A stretch of 64,000 bases of DNA from NCBI RefSeq assembly GCF_016908325.1, contig NZ_JAFBDR010000004.1, forward strand, positions 169,485 to 233,484, in the 5' to 3' direction. The notes under the pieces were generated by a model. The model had not been told where the DNA came from. It did no database searches and saw nothing but the letters and a program-made list of their open reading frames with translations. Position numbers and translations under genes: made by a program. The stretch is from Aquibacillus albus. GTDB taxonomy: Bacteria > Bacillota > Bacilli > Bacillales > Amphibacillaceae. Positions within the stretch are counted from its first letter, which is position 1; each line of letters opens with the position of its first letter. This document shows positions 47,213-55,895 of the stretch, piece after piece.

Positions 47213-48205
47213 TTATTTAATGTTAACTACTGTTCTTCCGCTTAATTTCCCTTGTAAAATATTTGTTAAAGCACTTGGTAAATCTTGTAATGCTATTTCC
47301 TTAGCAATTTGTGAAGACAAGTGTAAAGGTTTTAAATCACTAGCCATTCTTCCCCATAGCTCCTTTCGAAGAGCCATTGGACAATATACAGAATCAATAC
47401 CTAAAAGGGACACACCTCTCAAAATAAATGGATAAACAGATGTTGGTAATGAAGCTCCACCAGTTAATCCACTAACAGCCACTGCTCCACCATAGCTCAA
47501 TTTACTCAGTACAGCCGCTAGCATTTGACCACCTACAGGGTCAACCGCTGCTGCCCATTGCTGTTTATCAAGAGGCTTCACCTTATCTTCCAATACCTCC
47601 TCACGCGAAATAACCTCTTGTGCACCGATACTTTGCAAATATTCATGCACAGAGTCTTTTCCAGTACTTGCAACAACATGATATCCCCGCTTATGTAACA
47701 TCGATACAGCAATACTTCCGACTCCTCCAGACGCACCAGTAACCAGGACTTTTCCTTTATCTGGAGTTAATCCCTGTGTTTCGAGACGATGAATCGATAA
47801 AGCAGCAGTAAACCCTGCCGTTCCATAAACCATTGCTTCTTTTAAAGATAATCCACTTGGTAATGGCACAATCCAATCAGCAGGGATACTTGCATATTGA
47901 CTGTACCCGCCAAAGTGTGTCACACCAATTTCATAACTAGTAGCTATCACTTTATCCCCTGGCTTAAACCGGCTATCCTTAGATGAAACAACAATACCAG
48001 ATAAGTCAATTCCCGGTACAAAAGGATAGTTTTTTACAATAGGACTCTTTGGTTTATTTGCTAATCCATCCTTGTAATTGACACTAGAATAGTGAACTTC
48101 AATTAACACATCGGAATCCGGTAAAGATGCAACCTCAAGCTTGTCCACCTTTGCGGAAAAGCTCTCTTCATTTCTTAATACATACGCTGAAAAAGTAGTT
48201 TCCAT
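47213..48205 (-). CDS. YhdH/YhfP-family quinone oxidoreductase (AcuI-like)
   Basis: 330 residues, medium-chain reductase fold without the zinc site. The N-terminal GroES-like half has VNYKDGLANKPKSPI and FVPGIDLSGIV; the NADP-binding half has VLVTGASGGVGSIAV. Homologues reduce acrylyl-CoA or quinones with NADPH. The physiological substrate is unknown here. Starts at ATG behind AGAGAGGAAG; no operon partner. Confidence 0.9.
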   Translation of the reverse strand: METTFSAYVLRNEESFSAKVDKLEVASLPDSDVLIEVHYSSVNYKDGLANKPKSPIVKNYPFVPGIDLSGIVVSSKDSRFKPGDKVIATSYEIGVTHFGGYSQYASIPADWIVPLPSGLSLKEAMVYGTAGFTAALSIHRLETQGLTPDKGKVLVTGASGGVGSIAVSMLHKRGYHVVASTGKDSVHEYLQSIGAQEVISREEVLEDKVKPLDKQQWAAAVDPVGGQMLAAVLSKLSYGGAVAVSGLTGGASLPTSVYPFILRGVSLLGIDSVYCPMALRKELWGRMASDLKPLHLSSQIAKEIALQDLPSALTNILQGKLSGRTVVNIK

Positions 48206-48303
48206 TATGCACTTCCTCTCTAATTAATAAAGCTTGGTTAACTTCAATTCCTAGTGGCGAAATCCTCCGTATCAATAGAATACGAACGCACCAAGAAGGC
48301 ACG

Positions 48304-49068
48304 TTACGTATCCAGTTGAAAATTGACTTCCTCATGTTCATAAATCAATTCAAAATCATCATTATCCTTTAATTTTGTGTATAAATCTTCCGGCGAAAAC
48401 CACAAGTGATCATTTTCTAATTCATAATCGGCACCATGATAATAACTCAGCCAAACTAACTTTGAACAATAAATATACTCCCAAGGATCCTTCAAGGATT
48501 GGGTGAGATTAAACGAAAACGTTGGGGTTTTCTCACCATTTTCAATATTTTTTTCATACTCTTTTAAATATTCCTCTGCATATGCAACCGCTTTTTGTCC
48601 GATTTCTTTTGATTTCGGCCTAAAATGAGCGTGTTGTGGATGTTTATCTAGAAACTGTTGAATCGAATCCTTTCGAATAGCAGGATAACCACCTGGTGAC
48701 TCAATGACATGGTTCTCATCAACAACAAGGGCTGAATGTCCCATATAGCCGGTAAATGCTTCATTTACATTATCACTTGCAACCAAAATATCTCCTGGCT
48801 TGTAGTCACGTCTATATGCTTGCGTATCTGCAGTAAAAATAAATTGCTCCGCTATTGGAGCTGGGTAACGATAATGATTGGGCATACCCGTTACTAAAAT
48901 ATGGTGATCCACATGTGGGTCAACCGGTAAATAAAAGGTGTCACCATAATAGTAAATCGCCACTAATTGATAATCAATATAAACGCAATAGTATAGACAA
49001 GGGAGATTAGACTTGTTTTTAATTTTCAACCACTTTCCGCTCTGAATCACTTTAAAATAAGTTGACAT
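48304..49068 (-). CDS. Permuted NlpC/P60-like cysteine hydrolase (YiiX/YycO type)
   Basis: About 254 residues from ATG 49068 behind GGGGTGG; the GTG four codons earlier lies in the ribosome site. The C-terminal 170 residues show the permuted papain-like pattern: GDILVASDNV, GHSALVVDENHVIESPGG with the histidine, and YCSKLVWLSYYHGAD with the likely nucleophile cysteine. The N-terminal 85 residues are beta-rich and not recognised. No signal peptide. Substrate unknown; peptide, amide or lipid cleavage is possible. Confidence 0.75.
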   Translation of the reverse strand: MSTYFKVIQSGKWLKIKNKSNLPCLYYCVYIDYQLVAIYYYGDTFYLPVDPHVDHHILVTGMPNHYRYPAPIAEQFIFTADTQAYRRDYKPGDILVASDNVNEAFTGYMGHSALVVDENHVIESPGGYPAIRKDSIQQFLDKHPQHAHFRPKSKEIGQKAVAYAEEYLKEYEKNIENGEKTPTFSFNLTQSLKDPWEYIYCSKLVWLSYYHGADYELENDHLWFSPEDLYTKLKDNDDFELIYEHEEVNFQLDT

Positions 49069-49255
49069 ATTAACCACCACCCCAACATCAATGTATTCAC
49101 TGAAGTCAAATATGGTTAATGTGTCATGGAATTGTTTTCAGTAAAGCCAGAGATGTATCGATAAAAACTACTCGTTTTTTTAAAATAGAAAATTGCCATA
49201 TGATATACTAAAAGTGCATTCTAAAATAGACATTGATAATTGGGCAGGTGATATC

Positions 49256-49777
49256 ATGAAAAAGCTGTTATATAATCAAAGTGGATTAACTTTAATAGAG
49301 TTACTAGCAGCTATTACAATATTAGCGATTGTAATCGCGACATTTTTAGGTCTTTTCACCAATGCCTTTCGTTTTAACCATATAAATGCGGACCATTTAC
49401 AGGCTATGAATCTTGCTCGTGAATACCAAGCAGTTCTAAAAGAGAATCCCGATAAAAATGAAGCTTTCACACAATTTATTAGAAATATCAATAACGATAG
49501 CCATACGGAAGATTTTTCCATGGCCAACCCTGATTATCAAGCACTTCAACTATCTGAGAATATCCTACCTCCTGACCAAGTAGCTCTAGGTGATTATTAT
49601 TTATTAACCATTGATCACCAGACTTTTCAGATATTGATTTATATGAAAGAGGAACCAGATGTAGAAAACGTAACATCTGGAGCAATCGATGGCATGGGGA
49701 TTTACCGTTTATATATTCAAGTGTTTGAAGATAGCAAAATGCTTTCAGATACCTATACTTATTTTCAATATGATTAG
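49256..49777 (+). CDS. Type IV prepilin-like protein 1
   Basis: About 173 residues from ATG 49256, with AGGTGAT upstream. The short leader MKKLLYNQSG precedes the class III cleavage/methylation motif: Gly-Leu, then Glu+5 in LTLIELLAAITILAIVIATF. A C-terminal acidic domain follows. First of three prepilin-type genes. It would be processed by a prepilin peptidase encoded elsewhere and form part of a thin pilus or pseudopilus. It differs from ComGC/GD/GE in length and context, and no comG ATPase is present. Confidence 0.82.
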   Translation: MKKLLYNQSGLTLIELLAAITILAIVIATFLGLFTNAFRFNHINADHLQAMNLAREYQAVLKENPDKNEAFTQFIRNINNDSHTEDFSMANPDYQALQLSENILPPDQVALGDYYLLTIDHQTFQILIYMKEEPDVENVTSGAIDGMGIYRLYIQVFEDSKMLSDTYTYFQYD

Positions 49778-49829
49778 AAGACTATTCTATTGAAAAAAAA
49801 CATTACTCCAAAGTATTAGAAAGGAAACG

Positions 49830-50312
49830 ATGGTGATGATGAATCAATTAAAAAAGCAAGACGGTATCACACTTGTTGAATTATTAGCTACCCTTGCTAT
49901 TTCATCCATCGTTATAACGATTATATTCCAGGTGCTATTTAATGGATTAAATTATTCTGAAAAGGCACAGCGAACTGCCTCTATTCAAAACGAAGCAAAT
50001 TATATTATTTCCTTGCTTACAACGCAGCATGAAACCTCGAGTGGCTATCAAATAAAATTAGATCAAAACCCACAAGCAGAAATGATCACAATAACAAATG
50101 ACGATGGTGAAGTATTTACGATTTCAAATACGAACTATGTATATTCTTTTTATGATACAAGTCATGAGACAGAACAAGAAATGGATCTTTTAACGATGAT
50201 TAACCCTAAAGACAGCGACCAAAACCACTACCTATCTATTAGGCTAGTGGTTCAAGACAAACGTGATTCTAGCATTCGTTTTGAAATCAAAACGATCATT
50301 TCAAGGATGTAG
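49830..50312 (+). CDS. Type IV prepilin-like protein 2
   Basis: About 160 residues. ATG 49830, 49836 or 49839 are all possible; GAAAGGAAACG precedes them and 49836 has the best spacing. The processing site is KKQDG-ITLVELLATLAISS with Glu+5. The globular part has the minor-pilin look (GYQIKLDQNPQAEMITITND). It lies 53 bp after the first prepilin gene and 12 bp before the third. Confidence 0.82.
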   Translation: MVMMNQLKKQDGITLVELLATLAISSIVITIIFQVLFNGLNYSEKAQRTASIQNEANYIISLLTTQHETSSGYQIKLDQNPQAEMITITNDDGEVFTISNTNYVYSFYDTSHETEQEMDLLTMINPKDSDQNHYLSIRLVVQDKRDSSIRFEIKTIISRM

Positions 50313-50323
50313 GTGATAGACAA

Positions 50324-51811
50324 ATGAAACAACGAAACAACCAAAAAGGCTTTGCATTGTCTATCGTTCTTATGATGATTACTGTTTTTAGTTTACTAGG
50401 ATTGGCAGGAATTGGTTATATCATTAATAACGGACAACAATTTAAACAAACGGAAAATAGAGTACAAACATTAGACTTAGCGGAGATGGGATTCAAATAT
50501 TTTGAGGCTGAATTTAATAATTTCTACAATACAAAAATGGATGAATTAAAAGAAATCATTCAGGATGATATTATTACAAATTTTGATCAGGATAGATTTG
50601 ATACAGAAGGCCAAGCCGCTTATGAAGATGCATATGAAAAAGAATTAACCAGCGAATTAATCACTAGCTTAGCCAATGAATTTTTACGTGGTGACATGGA
50701 AACATTTCAAATAATTACAGGGACAGATGATGTAGTGGCAGAAGTAGAAATGGAAAATGAACAGTATCACTCATTTCGTATTACTGTGGAAAATGTAACG
50801 GTGGAAGGTATCGAAAGTGGAGCGGACGACAAATTTATTTACTGGGACACCTATAATCAAATAGGGCCGGGTGAAAAATTATACTTACGATTTACTAGTA
50901 CAGGAATTATGGAAGATGAACGTGAAAGGACAATCACAGCAACCATATTGATTGATATTGGCAGAATTGTCATTAATCCTTCCAGTGGTGGAGAAGGTGA
51001 TCCAGATGGTGGCGGAGTTCCATCCAATGATGAAGAAGATTATGGCATTGTTATTCAAGAGCCTTCCATAGGTGAAACATGTACAGCTGATGATGCAGAT
51101 AGTATTGGCTCAATGGATTGTACTTTCAGTGAAGATGTAACGATAGAAAACCACTATAATAAAGCAGATCTTACAAACGTGGATATCAAAGTCGATGGGG
51201 ATTTAACCGTTCACAAGTCCCTCAACAAAGGGATTGTAGGTTCAACGATTTATACGACTGGTGACGGCACGTTTAATGAAAACATAAAAGAGGTTACGAA
51301 CTCCGACATTTACATTGGAGGAACGGCTAATTTTAAAAACATTAATAATGGAATTACAGACTCTACAATGGTCATAAAAGATAGCTCCTATTTTAACGCC
51401 CCTTTAAACGGGATTGATGGGTCAGAATTCTTTATTGGCGGCGATACTACTTTCCAAAATATTAACCAAGGTATGAACGATTCACTCTTCGTTATTTTGG
51501 GCAATGTCACATTTAGCGCGGATGGTGGGACGATTAATGGAATGAGTAATACATCGATGTACATTATGGGGGATGCAGATTTCAATAATCGTAAAATCCA
51601 GCCTGTAGAAAACTCAAAAGTATGTGTTAGTGGATCAGTTACCAATTTAGCTTCGGACGCAGATTACAGTTATGTTCTATCACCATCACTCGGAATGAGT
51701 CAGGATGATTTTGAAGAACAATGTAGTATCGGGGAACAGGATCTTTCAGAAGGGGACATAGAACTAGATTGGGATTTTGATTCCTCTGAAGTGAATTATG
51801 AATATAATTAG
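50324..51811 (+). CDS. PilX-like pilus protein with a beta-solenoid-like C-terminal domain
   Basis: 495 residues. N-terminus KGFALSIVLMMITVFSLLGL has the PilX-type hydrophobic helix but no Glu+5. A helical acidic region follows to about residue 120, then a beta domain, a Gly-rich hinge (SSGGEGDPDGGGVPSNDEED), and from about residue 250 at least six repeats of about 22 residues: S-x-IYTTGDGTF, SDIYIGGTANF, STMVIKDSSYF, SEFFIGGDTTF, SLFVILGNVTF, SMYIMGDADF. These suggest a bactofilin- or adhesin-like solenoid. Very acidic. Likely a tip or surface adhesin carried by the pilus-like fibre. Confidence 0.75.
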   Translation: MKQRNNQKGFALSIVLMMITVFSLLGLAGIGYIINNGQQFKQTENRVQTLDLAEMGFKYFEAEFNNFYNTKMDELKEIIQDDIITNFDQDRFDTEGQAAYEDAYEKELTSELITSLANEFLRGDMETFQIITGTDDVVAEVEMENEQYHSFRITVENVTVEGIESGADDKFIYWDTYNQIGPGEKLYLRFTSTGIMEDERERTITATILIDIGRIVINPSSGGEGDPDGGGVPSNDEEDYGIVIQEPSIGETCTADDADSIGSMDCTFSEDVTIENHYNKADLTNVDIKVDGDLTVHKSLNKGIVGSTIYTTGDGTFNENIKEVTNSDIYIGGTANFKNINNGITDSTMVIKDSSYFNAPLNGIDGSEFFIGGDTTFQNINQGMNDSLFVILGNVTFSADGGTINGMSNTSMYIMGDADFNNRKIQPVENSKVCVSGSVTNLASDADYSYVLSPSLGMSQDDFEEQCSIGEQDLSEGDIELDWDFDSSEVNYEYN

Positions 51812-51820
51812 ATTGTTTAA

Positions 51821-51857
51821 AAAGAGCATTGGAATTTTATTCTGGTGTTCTTTTTTA
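51821..51857 (+). terminator. Terminator of the prepilin operon
   Basis: AAGAGCATTGGAAT pairs with ATTCTGGTGTTCTT (with G-U pairs), then a T run. Confidence 0.78.
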
Positions 51858-51913
51858 TATTAATTAACAACGCTTTTCACATACAAAATACAACTGGGAA
51901 TAGTAATATTTAT

Positions 51914-51942
51914 TTGACATTATGTAAAAAATATATTACATT
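51914..51942 (+). promoter_or_regulatory. Promoter and operator of the XRE/membrane protein pair
   Basis: TTGACA (51914-51919), a 17-bp spacer and TACATT as -10. ATGTAA (51922) and TTACAT (51936) form an inverted repeat across the spacer and -10, a likely site for self-repression. Confidence 0.62.
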
Positions 51943-51963
51943 CAGTGTGAGGTGGAAACAGAA

Positions 51964-52188
51964 ATGATTGAACATGGTGTCCTTAATAACCAACTATCCG
52001 TACTAAGAGCAAAAAAAGGCTATTCACAAAAAGATGTAGCTGAAAAAATAGGTGTTAGCCGTCAGACAATAGTATCAATTGAAAAAAATAAATATAACCC
52101 ATCACTTAAGTTAGCGTTCGAACTCGCATACTTATTCGAGGTGGAAGTGGAAGAAGTTTTTCAATATATTTTAAAGGAGGAATTATAA
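51964..52188 (+). CDS. XRE-type regulator
   Basis: 74 residues from ATG 51964, with GTGAGGTGG upstream. One helix-turn-helix domain: LSVLRAKKGYSQKDVAEKIG, VSRQTIVSIEKNKYNPSLKL and a helical end. This short type is typically paired with a small membrane protein, as here, where the stop and the next ATG abut. Probably represses its own operon through the inverted repeat in the promoter. Confidence 0.87.
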   Translation: MIEHGVLNNQLSVLRAKKGYSQKDVAEKIGVSRQTIVSIEKNKYNPSLKLAFELAYLFEVEVEEVFQYILKEEL

Positions 52189-52479
52189 ATGGAATGGTTT
52201 TTCTTTCCATACCTTGTAGTTTTCTTTATTTCTCTTTTTATTTGGTTTAAGTTTCAATTTGGAGAAGAAGGAAAAGATGAACGAGGGCGTAAAATTATTA
52301 ACAAATCTTATTCAATTATCTTCCCTATGTTTATCATTGGCTGGGTAATTATTAGAGTTGTTGAAGACTTCGTCATGCCATTAAATGGCGATGGTTGGCG
52401 TGATGCTATGTGGTATTTAATAACAGGGATTATGATTCTTCATTCTGTGCTAATCTTTATCTTCAGGCAACGCTATTAA
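52189..52479 (+). CDS. Small membrane protein partnered with the XRE regulator
   Basis: 96 residues with three predicted membrane segments and a cytoplasmic motif GKDERGRKIINKSY after the first. It starts directly after the XRE stop, behind AAGGAGG inside the XRE gene. DUF2178/DUF3796-like proteins with this (D/E)ERG pattern accompany XRE regulators in many Firmicutes. Its function is unknown. Confidence 0.82.
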   Translation: MEWFFFPYLVVFFISLFIWFKFQFGEEGKDERGRKIINKSYSIIFPMFIIGWVIIRVVEDFVMPLNGDGWRDAMWYLITGIMILHSVLIFIFRQRY

Positions 52480-52561
52480 TTCCTATACTATTAATCTAAA
52501 ATTACAAACAATTTATATTATTTTTTACTGGTTGAAAAAATTTTTAACAATCCGTGCTATC

Positions 52562-52607
52562 GAAAAACGCTTGGGTTGAAAAATCCAGGATTCCCAAGCG
52601 TTTTCTA
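52562..52607 (+). terminator. Terminator of the XRE/membrane protein operon
   Basis: GAAAAACGCTTGGG / CCCAAGCGTTTTC stem with a 17-nt loop. Confidence 0.8.
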
Positions 52608-52668
52608 GCTATTTCATATTCGATTACGGGAGTTAAACAAGTATAGCATTAATATTTAAATCCTGCCC

Positions 52669-52756
52669 CTAAGGGACATGTCTACATAAGAGATTGTCAA
52701 AAATCGCTAATGGTTTTTGAAAACTTTTAAACAGACAATTAAGTCATATGTCCTTA
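52669..52756. repeat. Structured intergenic repeat, copy 2 (downstream of queF)
   Basis: Ends CTAAGGGACATGTC and GTCATATGTCCTTAA are inverted to each other. The interior GATTGTCAAAAATCGC faces TTTTTGAAAACTTTT. Same ends as the copy on the other side of queF. Confidence 0.65.
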
Positions 52757-52773
52757 ACTTCATATTGGTACAT

Positions 52774-53271
52774 TTAACGATTATCTATCTTTTCAGGATA
52801 CAAGTCATGATTCATCATTCGATGATCTGCGATTTGTTCATACTTCGTACCAGGGCGACCATAGTTACAATACGGATCGATAGAAATCCCGCCTCTTGGC
52901 GTAAATTTCCCCCACACTTCAATATATCGCGGATCCATCAAATCAATTAAATCATTCATGATAATATTCATGCTATCTTCATGAAAGTCACCATGATTAC
53001 GGAAGCTAAACAAGTATAGCTTTAGTGATTTACTTTCCACCATTTTTTGATCAGGGATATAACTAATATAAACGGTACCGAAATCTGGCTGACCAGTCTT
53101 CGGACACAATGTCGTAAACTCTGGGCAATTAAACTTTACAAAGTAATCGCGATTCGGATGTTTATTATCAAAGGTCTCCAGCACTTCTGGCGAATAGTCA
53201 AATGCATAGGAATTTGCTTGGTTCCCTAGTAACGTTAAGTCCTGTAAATCTTCATCTTTTCTACCTGCCAT
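52774..53271 (-). CDS. queF: NADPH-dependent 7-cyano-7-deazaguanine reductase
   Basis: About 165 residues from ATG 53271 behind AAAGGAGG. It reduces preQ0 to preQ1 for queuosine tRNA modification. Catalytic cysteine block [12 protein letters not shown], the conserved Asp/Glu and Phe of [18 protein letters not shown], and [19 protein letters not shown] identify the unimodular YkvM-type enzyme. It is a lone gene, without queCDE, and is flanked by two related repeats. No preQ1 riboswitch was recognised upstream. Confidence 0.96.
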   Translation of the reverse strand: MAGRKDEDLQDLTLLGNQANSYAFDYSPEVLETFDNKHPNRDYFVKFNCPEFTTLCPKTGQPDFGTVYISYIPDQKMVESKSLKLYLFSFRNHGDFHEDSMNIIMNDLIDLMDPRYIEVWGKFTPRGGISIDPYCNYGRPGTKYEQIADHRMMNHDLYPEKIDNR

Positions 53272-53316
53272 GATGTTACCTCCTTTTTGGAAAATAAAAT
53301 AAAAAAACATGCCCCC

Positions 53317-53408
53317 CTAAGAGACATGACGCTATATTAGAGATTGTTCAAAGTCAAACTAGTTTTCACCGACTTTTGAACATACACCATTAAGTCATAT
53401 GTCCTTAG
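53317..53408. repeat. Structured intergenic repeat, copy 3 (upstream of queF)
   Basis: CTAAGAGACATGAC and GTCATATGTCCTTAG are inverted; inside them GTTCAAAGTC pairs with GACTTTTGAAC. It lies in the 5' region of queF, so it may be in its transcript. Confidence 0.68.
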
Positions 53409-53551
53409 TTTTTTATAGAGGGTTTAAGCTAAGAACCTCTCGCATGTATATACGAATAATCAATTCACTCGATTTATTATATAGATAGGGTTGATGATTG
53501 TCAATCTAGACTTTTTCAAGTGTTTCCATGCAATCTATTTCTCTACGTTTA

Positions 53552-53587
53552 TTGACACATTTTATTGAAATCCAGTATATTGGTTTT
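53552..53587 (+). promoter_or_regulatory. Promoter of the GntR gene with a putative operator
   Basis: TTGACA (53552-53557) and TATATT (53576-53581) with an 18-bp spacer. ATCCAGTATATTGGTTTTAT overlaps the -10 and recurs nearly unchanged in front of the SHMT-like gene at 54414. The expected transcript start falls on or next to the ATG at 53588. Confidence 0.62.
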
Positions 53588-54244
53588 ATGAAAACATTTA
53601 AAAGACTTAATCGTCTACCATTAAGAGAAGAGATATATGAACATTTAAAAGAAGCCATTGTGACATTGCAGCTATCTCCAGGACAAAAAATTAAAGATAG
53701 TGATTTCGCCAAAGAGTTTGGAACAAGCAGGACACCTGTGCGAGAAGCGTTTAAAAAATTAGAAATAGAAGGATTGATAGAATCTTTACCAAGCTCCTCC
53801 ACCCGTGTAACAGAATTGAATGCAGAAGAAGCACAAAACTCCTTTACGGTAGTAGCAGCACTTCAATCACTAGCAGCTAGGCAGGCCATACCTAACCTTA
53901 AAGATGATGACATAATGAAATTAAAAGAAGCCAATCAAGCACTTAAGCTTGCTTTGGACGAAAAAAACATACGATCAGCAGTAGAAAGTGATGATGAGTT
54001 TCATCATGTATTGGTAATAGGTTCCAGAAATAAAGAAATCGAACAAGTATTGGCAAATATCACACCAAAAATTCGCCGATTAGAATTTGCCAAGTTTGGC
54101 TCTATCACTGGTTTGGATTCTGTACAACAACATGATGAAATTATACAAGCAGCTAAATCAGGAGATGCGGAATTAACAGCTAAACTAGTAGAAGAGAATT
54201 GGCTTAGCTTAGGTCGGTTATTAGTTGGAAGCAAAACTATATAA
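53588..54244 (+). CDS. GntR-family (FCD-type) regulator
   Basis: About 218 residues from ATG 53588. The HTH is LREEIYEHLKEAIVTLQLSP, then DFAKEFGTSRTPVREAFKKL, followed by an all-helical FCD ligand domain (DDEFHHVLVIGSRNKEIEQV, QQHDEIIQAA with metal-binding-type His/Asp). An upstream in-frame ATG at 53528 has no ribosome site and lies ahead of the promoter, so it is rejected. No Shine-Dalgarno precedes 53588 either, suggesting a leaderless mRNA. It probably controls the next gene, whose promoter carries the same motif. Confidence 0.85.
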   Translation: MKTFKRLNRLPLREEIYEHLKEAIVTLQLSPGQKIKDSDFAKEFGTSRTPVREAFKKLEIEGLIESLPSSSTRVTELNAEEAQNSFTVVAALQSLAARQAIPNLKDDDIMKLKEANQALKLALDEKNIRSAVESDDEFHHVLVIGSRNKEIEQVLANITPKIRRLEFAKFGSITGLDSVQQHDEIIQAAKSGDAELTAKLVEENWLSLGRLLVGSKTI

Positions 54245-54253
54245 ACAATATTT

Positions 54254-54286
54254 AAGTATGTGCACAGAATGCGCATACTTTTTTAT
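54254..54286 (+). terminator. Terminator of the GntR gene
   Basis: AAGTATGTGC / GCGCATACTT stem with a 7-nt loop, then TTTTTTATTTTT. Confidence 0.88.
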
Positions 54287-54396
54287 TTTTCCCTGTTAAC
54301 GGATATTGCTGATAATTAGTAAATTTTGACTAACGATGAGTCAAAATCACATCGAACTTTAATACAAACTATTATTTTAAAAATTCAGACTTTTTA

Positions 54397-54437
54397 TTGA
54401 CGATTGTTATGATATCCGATATATTGGTTTATAAGAT
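54397..54437 (+). promoter_or_regulatory. Promoter of the SHMT-like gene with the shared GntR motif
   Basis: TTGACG (54397-54402), a 17-bp spacer, TATATT (54420-54425). ATCCGATATATTGGTTTAT at 54414 matches ATCCAGTATATTGGTTTTAT at the GntR promoter. It is a candidate binding site for the GntR protein. Confidence 0.65.
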
Positions 54438-54468
54438 AAGGAAGAATATATAAAAAGGAGCTGTATAA

Positions 54469-55815
54469 ATGGAAACATCGGTAAAAGAGGCTAAACAAAA
54501 CGATGAGGTTCATGATCCGAAAATTCTTGGATGGGCAAAAGACGTACTCGATAGATGCTCATCGCCACGGATGATGCAACAGGAAGTGATTCATTCCGTG
54601 AACAGAAATGCCTTATGGAGAGGGGAAGAATGCTTAAATTTACTAGCACCAGAAGCACCAACTAGTCCAACGGTTAAAAATTTATTATCTGCAGAGGTTG
54701 GTACTCGTGCTGCCGAAGGACATATTGGCTCAACCCAACGCTGGTTTGCCGGTACCCAATACATAGATGAAATTGAGGCACTATGTGTAGAGCTACTTAA
54801 AAGGGTGTTTAACTGTAATTATGCGGACCACCGCTTAGTTGCAAGTATGATTGGAAATATGACTGTATACAGTGCTTTAACCGAGCCTGGTGACAATATA
54901 ATGACGATGACACAGCCATTTGGTGGTCATTCTAGTAATCGTTATGATGGACCAGCTGGTGTCCGTGGACTTAATATCTATGACATCCCATTTGACCCAG
55001 TAGATTTGGTAGTTGATTTAGAGAAATTTAAAGAAGAAGCCAGAAAAATTAAGCCTCGCCTAGTGACATTGGGGGCATCAATGACACTCTTCCCTTTTCC
55101 AATTAAAGAAATGTCAGACATCGTACAAGAATGGGGTGGAAAAATCTACTTTGATGGAGCCCATCAGCTAGGACTGATTGGTGGAGGACAATTCCAAGAA
55201 CCATTAAATGAAGGAGCATGTATCATTACTGGTTCTGCAGGTAAAACCTTTAGCGGCCCACAAAGTGGAGTTATCTTATGGAATGATGGAGAATTGACAA
55301 AACCAATTACTGATACCATTTTTCCTGCTTTAGCAGCGACACACCAAGTAAATAGAGTTGCAGCACTAGCTGCATCAGCAGCAGAATTTTTAGCATTCGG
55401 TGAAGAATATATGGCACAAATTGTTGCAAATGCAAAAGCATTGGGAACAGCTTTGTCTGATAGAGGAATGACAGTACTTGGCTCTCATAAAGGATTTACG
55501 GAAACCCACCAAGTTATTTTAGATGTTACGAAGTTTGGCGGAGGTTTAAGCGTTGCACAAAAGTTAGCAAAAGCAAATATCATTACAAATAAAAATCTTA
55601 TCCCCTCTGATAAGCCGGAAAATTGGGATTATCCAAGCGGTTTAAGAATTGGTACAACAGAAATAACAAGACTAGGAATGAAGGAACAAGAAATGGATAT
55701 AATTGCTGATCTAATCGTAGCTGTATTAGAGGGAAGCAAAGGAACAGATGCTGCCCGTCAGCAAGTGATTGAAATGAGAAAAAGCTACCAAAAAATACAT
55801 TATTGCTTTGATTGA
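54469..55815 (+). CDS. SHMT-like fold-type I PLP enzyme
   Basis: 448 residues, behind AAAAAGGAG. PLP lysine is likely Lys259 in TGSAGKTFSGPQSGV, and the Asp229/His232 pair lies in YFDGAHQLGLIGGG, both laid out as in serine hydroxymethyltransferase. The AEVGTRAAEGHIGSTQRWFA block corresponds to the SHMT substrate/folate region but is altered. It is not the housekeeping GlyA type; alpha-methylserine hydroxymethyltransferase, threonine aldolase-like or another amino-acid lyase activity is possible. Its neighbour purU on the other strand also handles folate one-carbon units. Regulated probably by the adjacent GntR protein. Confidence 0.75.
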   Translation: METSVKEAKQNDEVHDPKILGWAKDVLDRCSSPRMMQQEVIHSVNRNALWRGEECLNLLAPEAPTSPTVKNLLSAEVGTRAAEGHIGSTQRWFAGTQYIDEIEALCVELLKRVFNCNYADHRLVASMIGNMTVYSALTEPGDNIMTMTQPFGGHSSNRYDGPAGVRGLNIYDIPFDPVDLVVDLEKFKEEARKIKPRLVTLGASMTLFPFPIKEMSDIVQEWGGKIYFDGAHQLGLIGGGQFQEPLNEGACIITGSAGKTFSGPQSGVILWNDGELTKPITDTIFPALAATHQVNRVAALAASAAEFLAFGEEYMAQIVANAKALGTALSDRGMTVLGSHKGFTETHQVILDVTKFGGGLSVAQKLAKANIITNKNLIPSDKPENWDYPSGLRIGTTEITRLGMKEQEMDIIADLIVAVLEGSKGTDAARQQVIEMRKSYQKIHYCFD

Positions 55816-55827
55816 TTCAAAACCTAG

Positions 55828-55856
55828 AAGAACCGGGCAAATAAAGCCCGGTTCTT
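55828..55856. terminator. Terminator between the SHMT-like gene and purU
   Basis: AAGAACCGGGC / GCCCGGTTCTT perfect 11-bp stem with a short loop, between convergent genes. The T tail is weak. Confidence 0.78.
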
Positions 55857-55895
55857 GTCTGTATTTATAGTTAAAAAACAGTGAACAATTATTCT

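Noticed and set aside
53272..53527. preQ1 riboswitch upstream of queF
   Set aside because: The structured sequence there is a repeat found also downstream of queF and at 23563; no C-rich preQ1-I pseudoknot pattern was seen.
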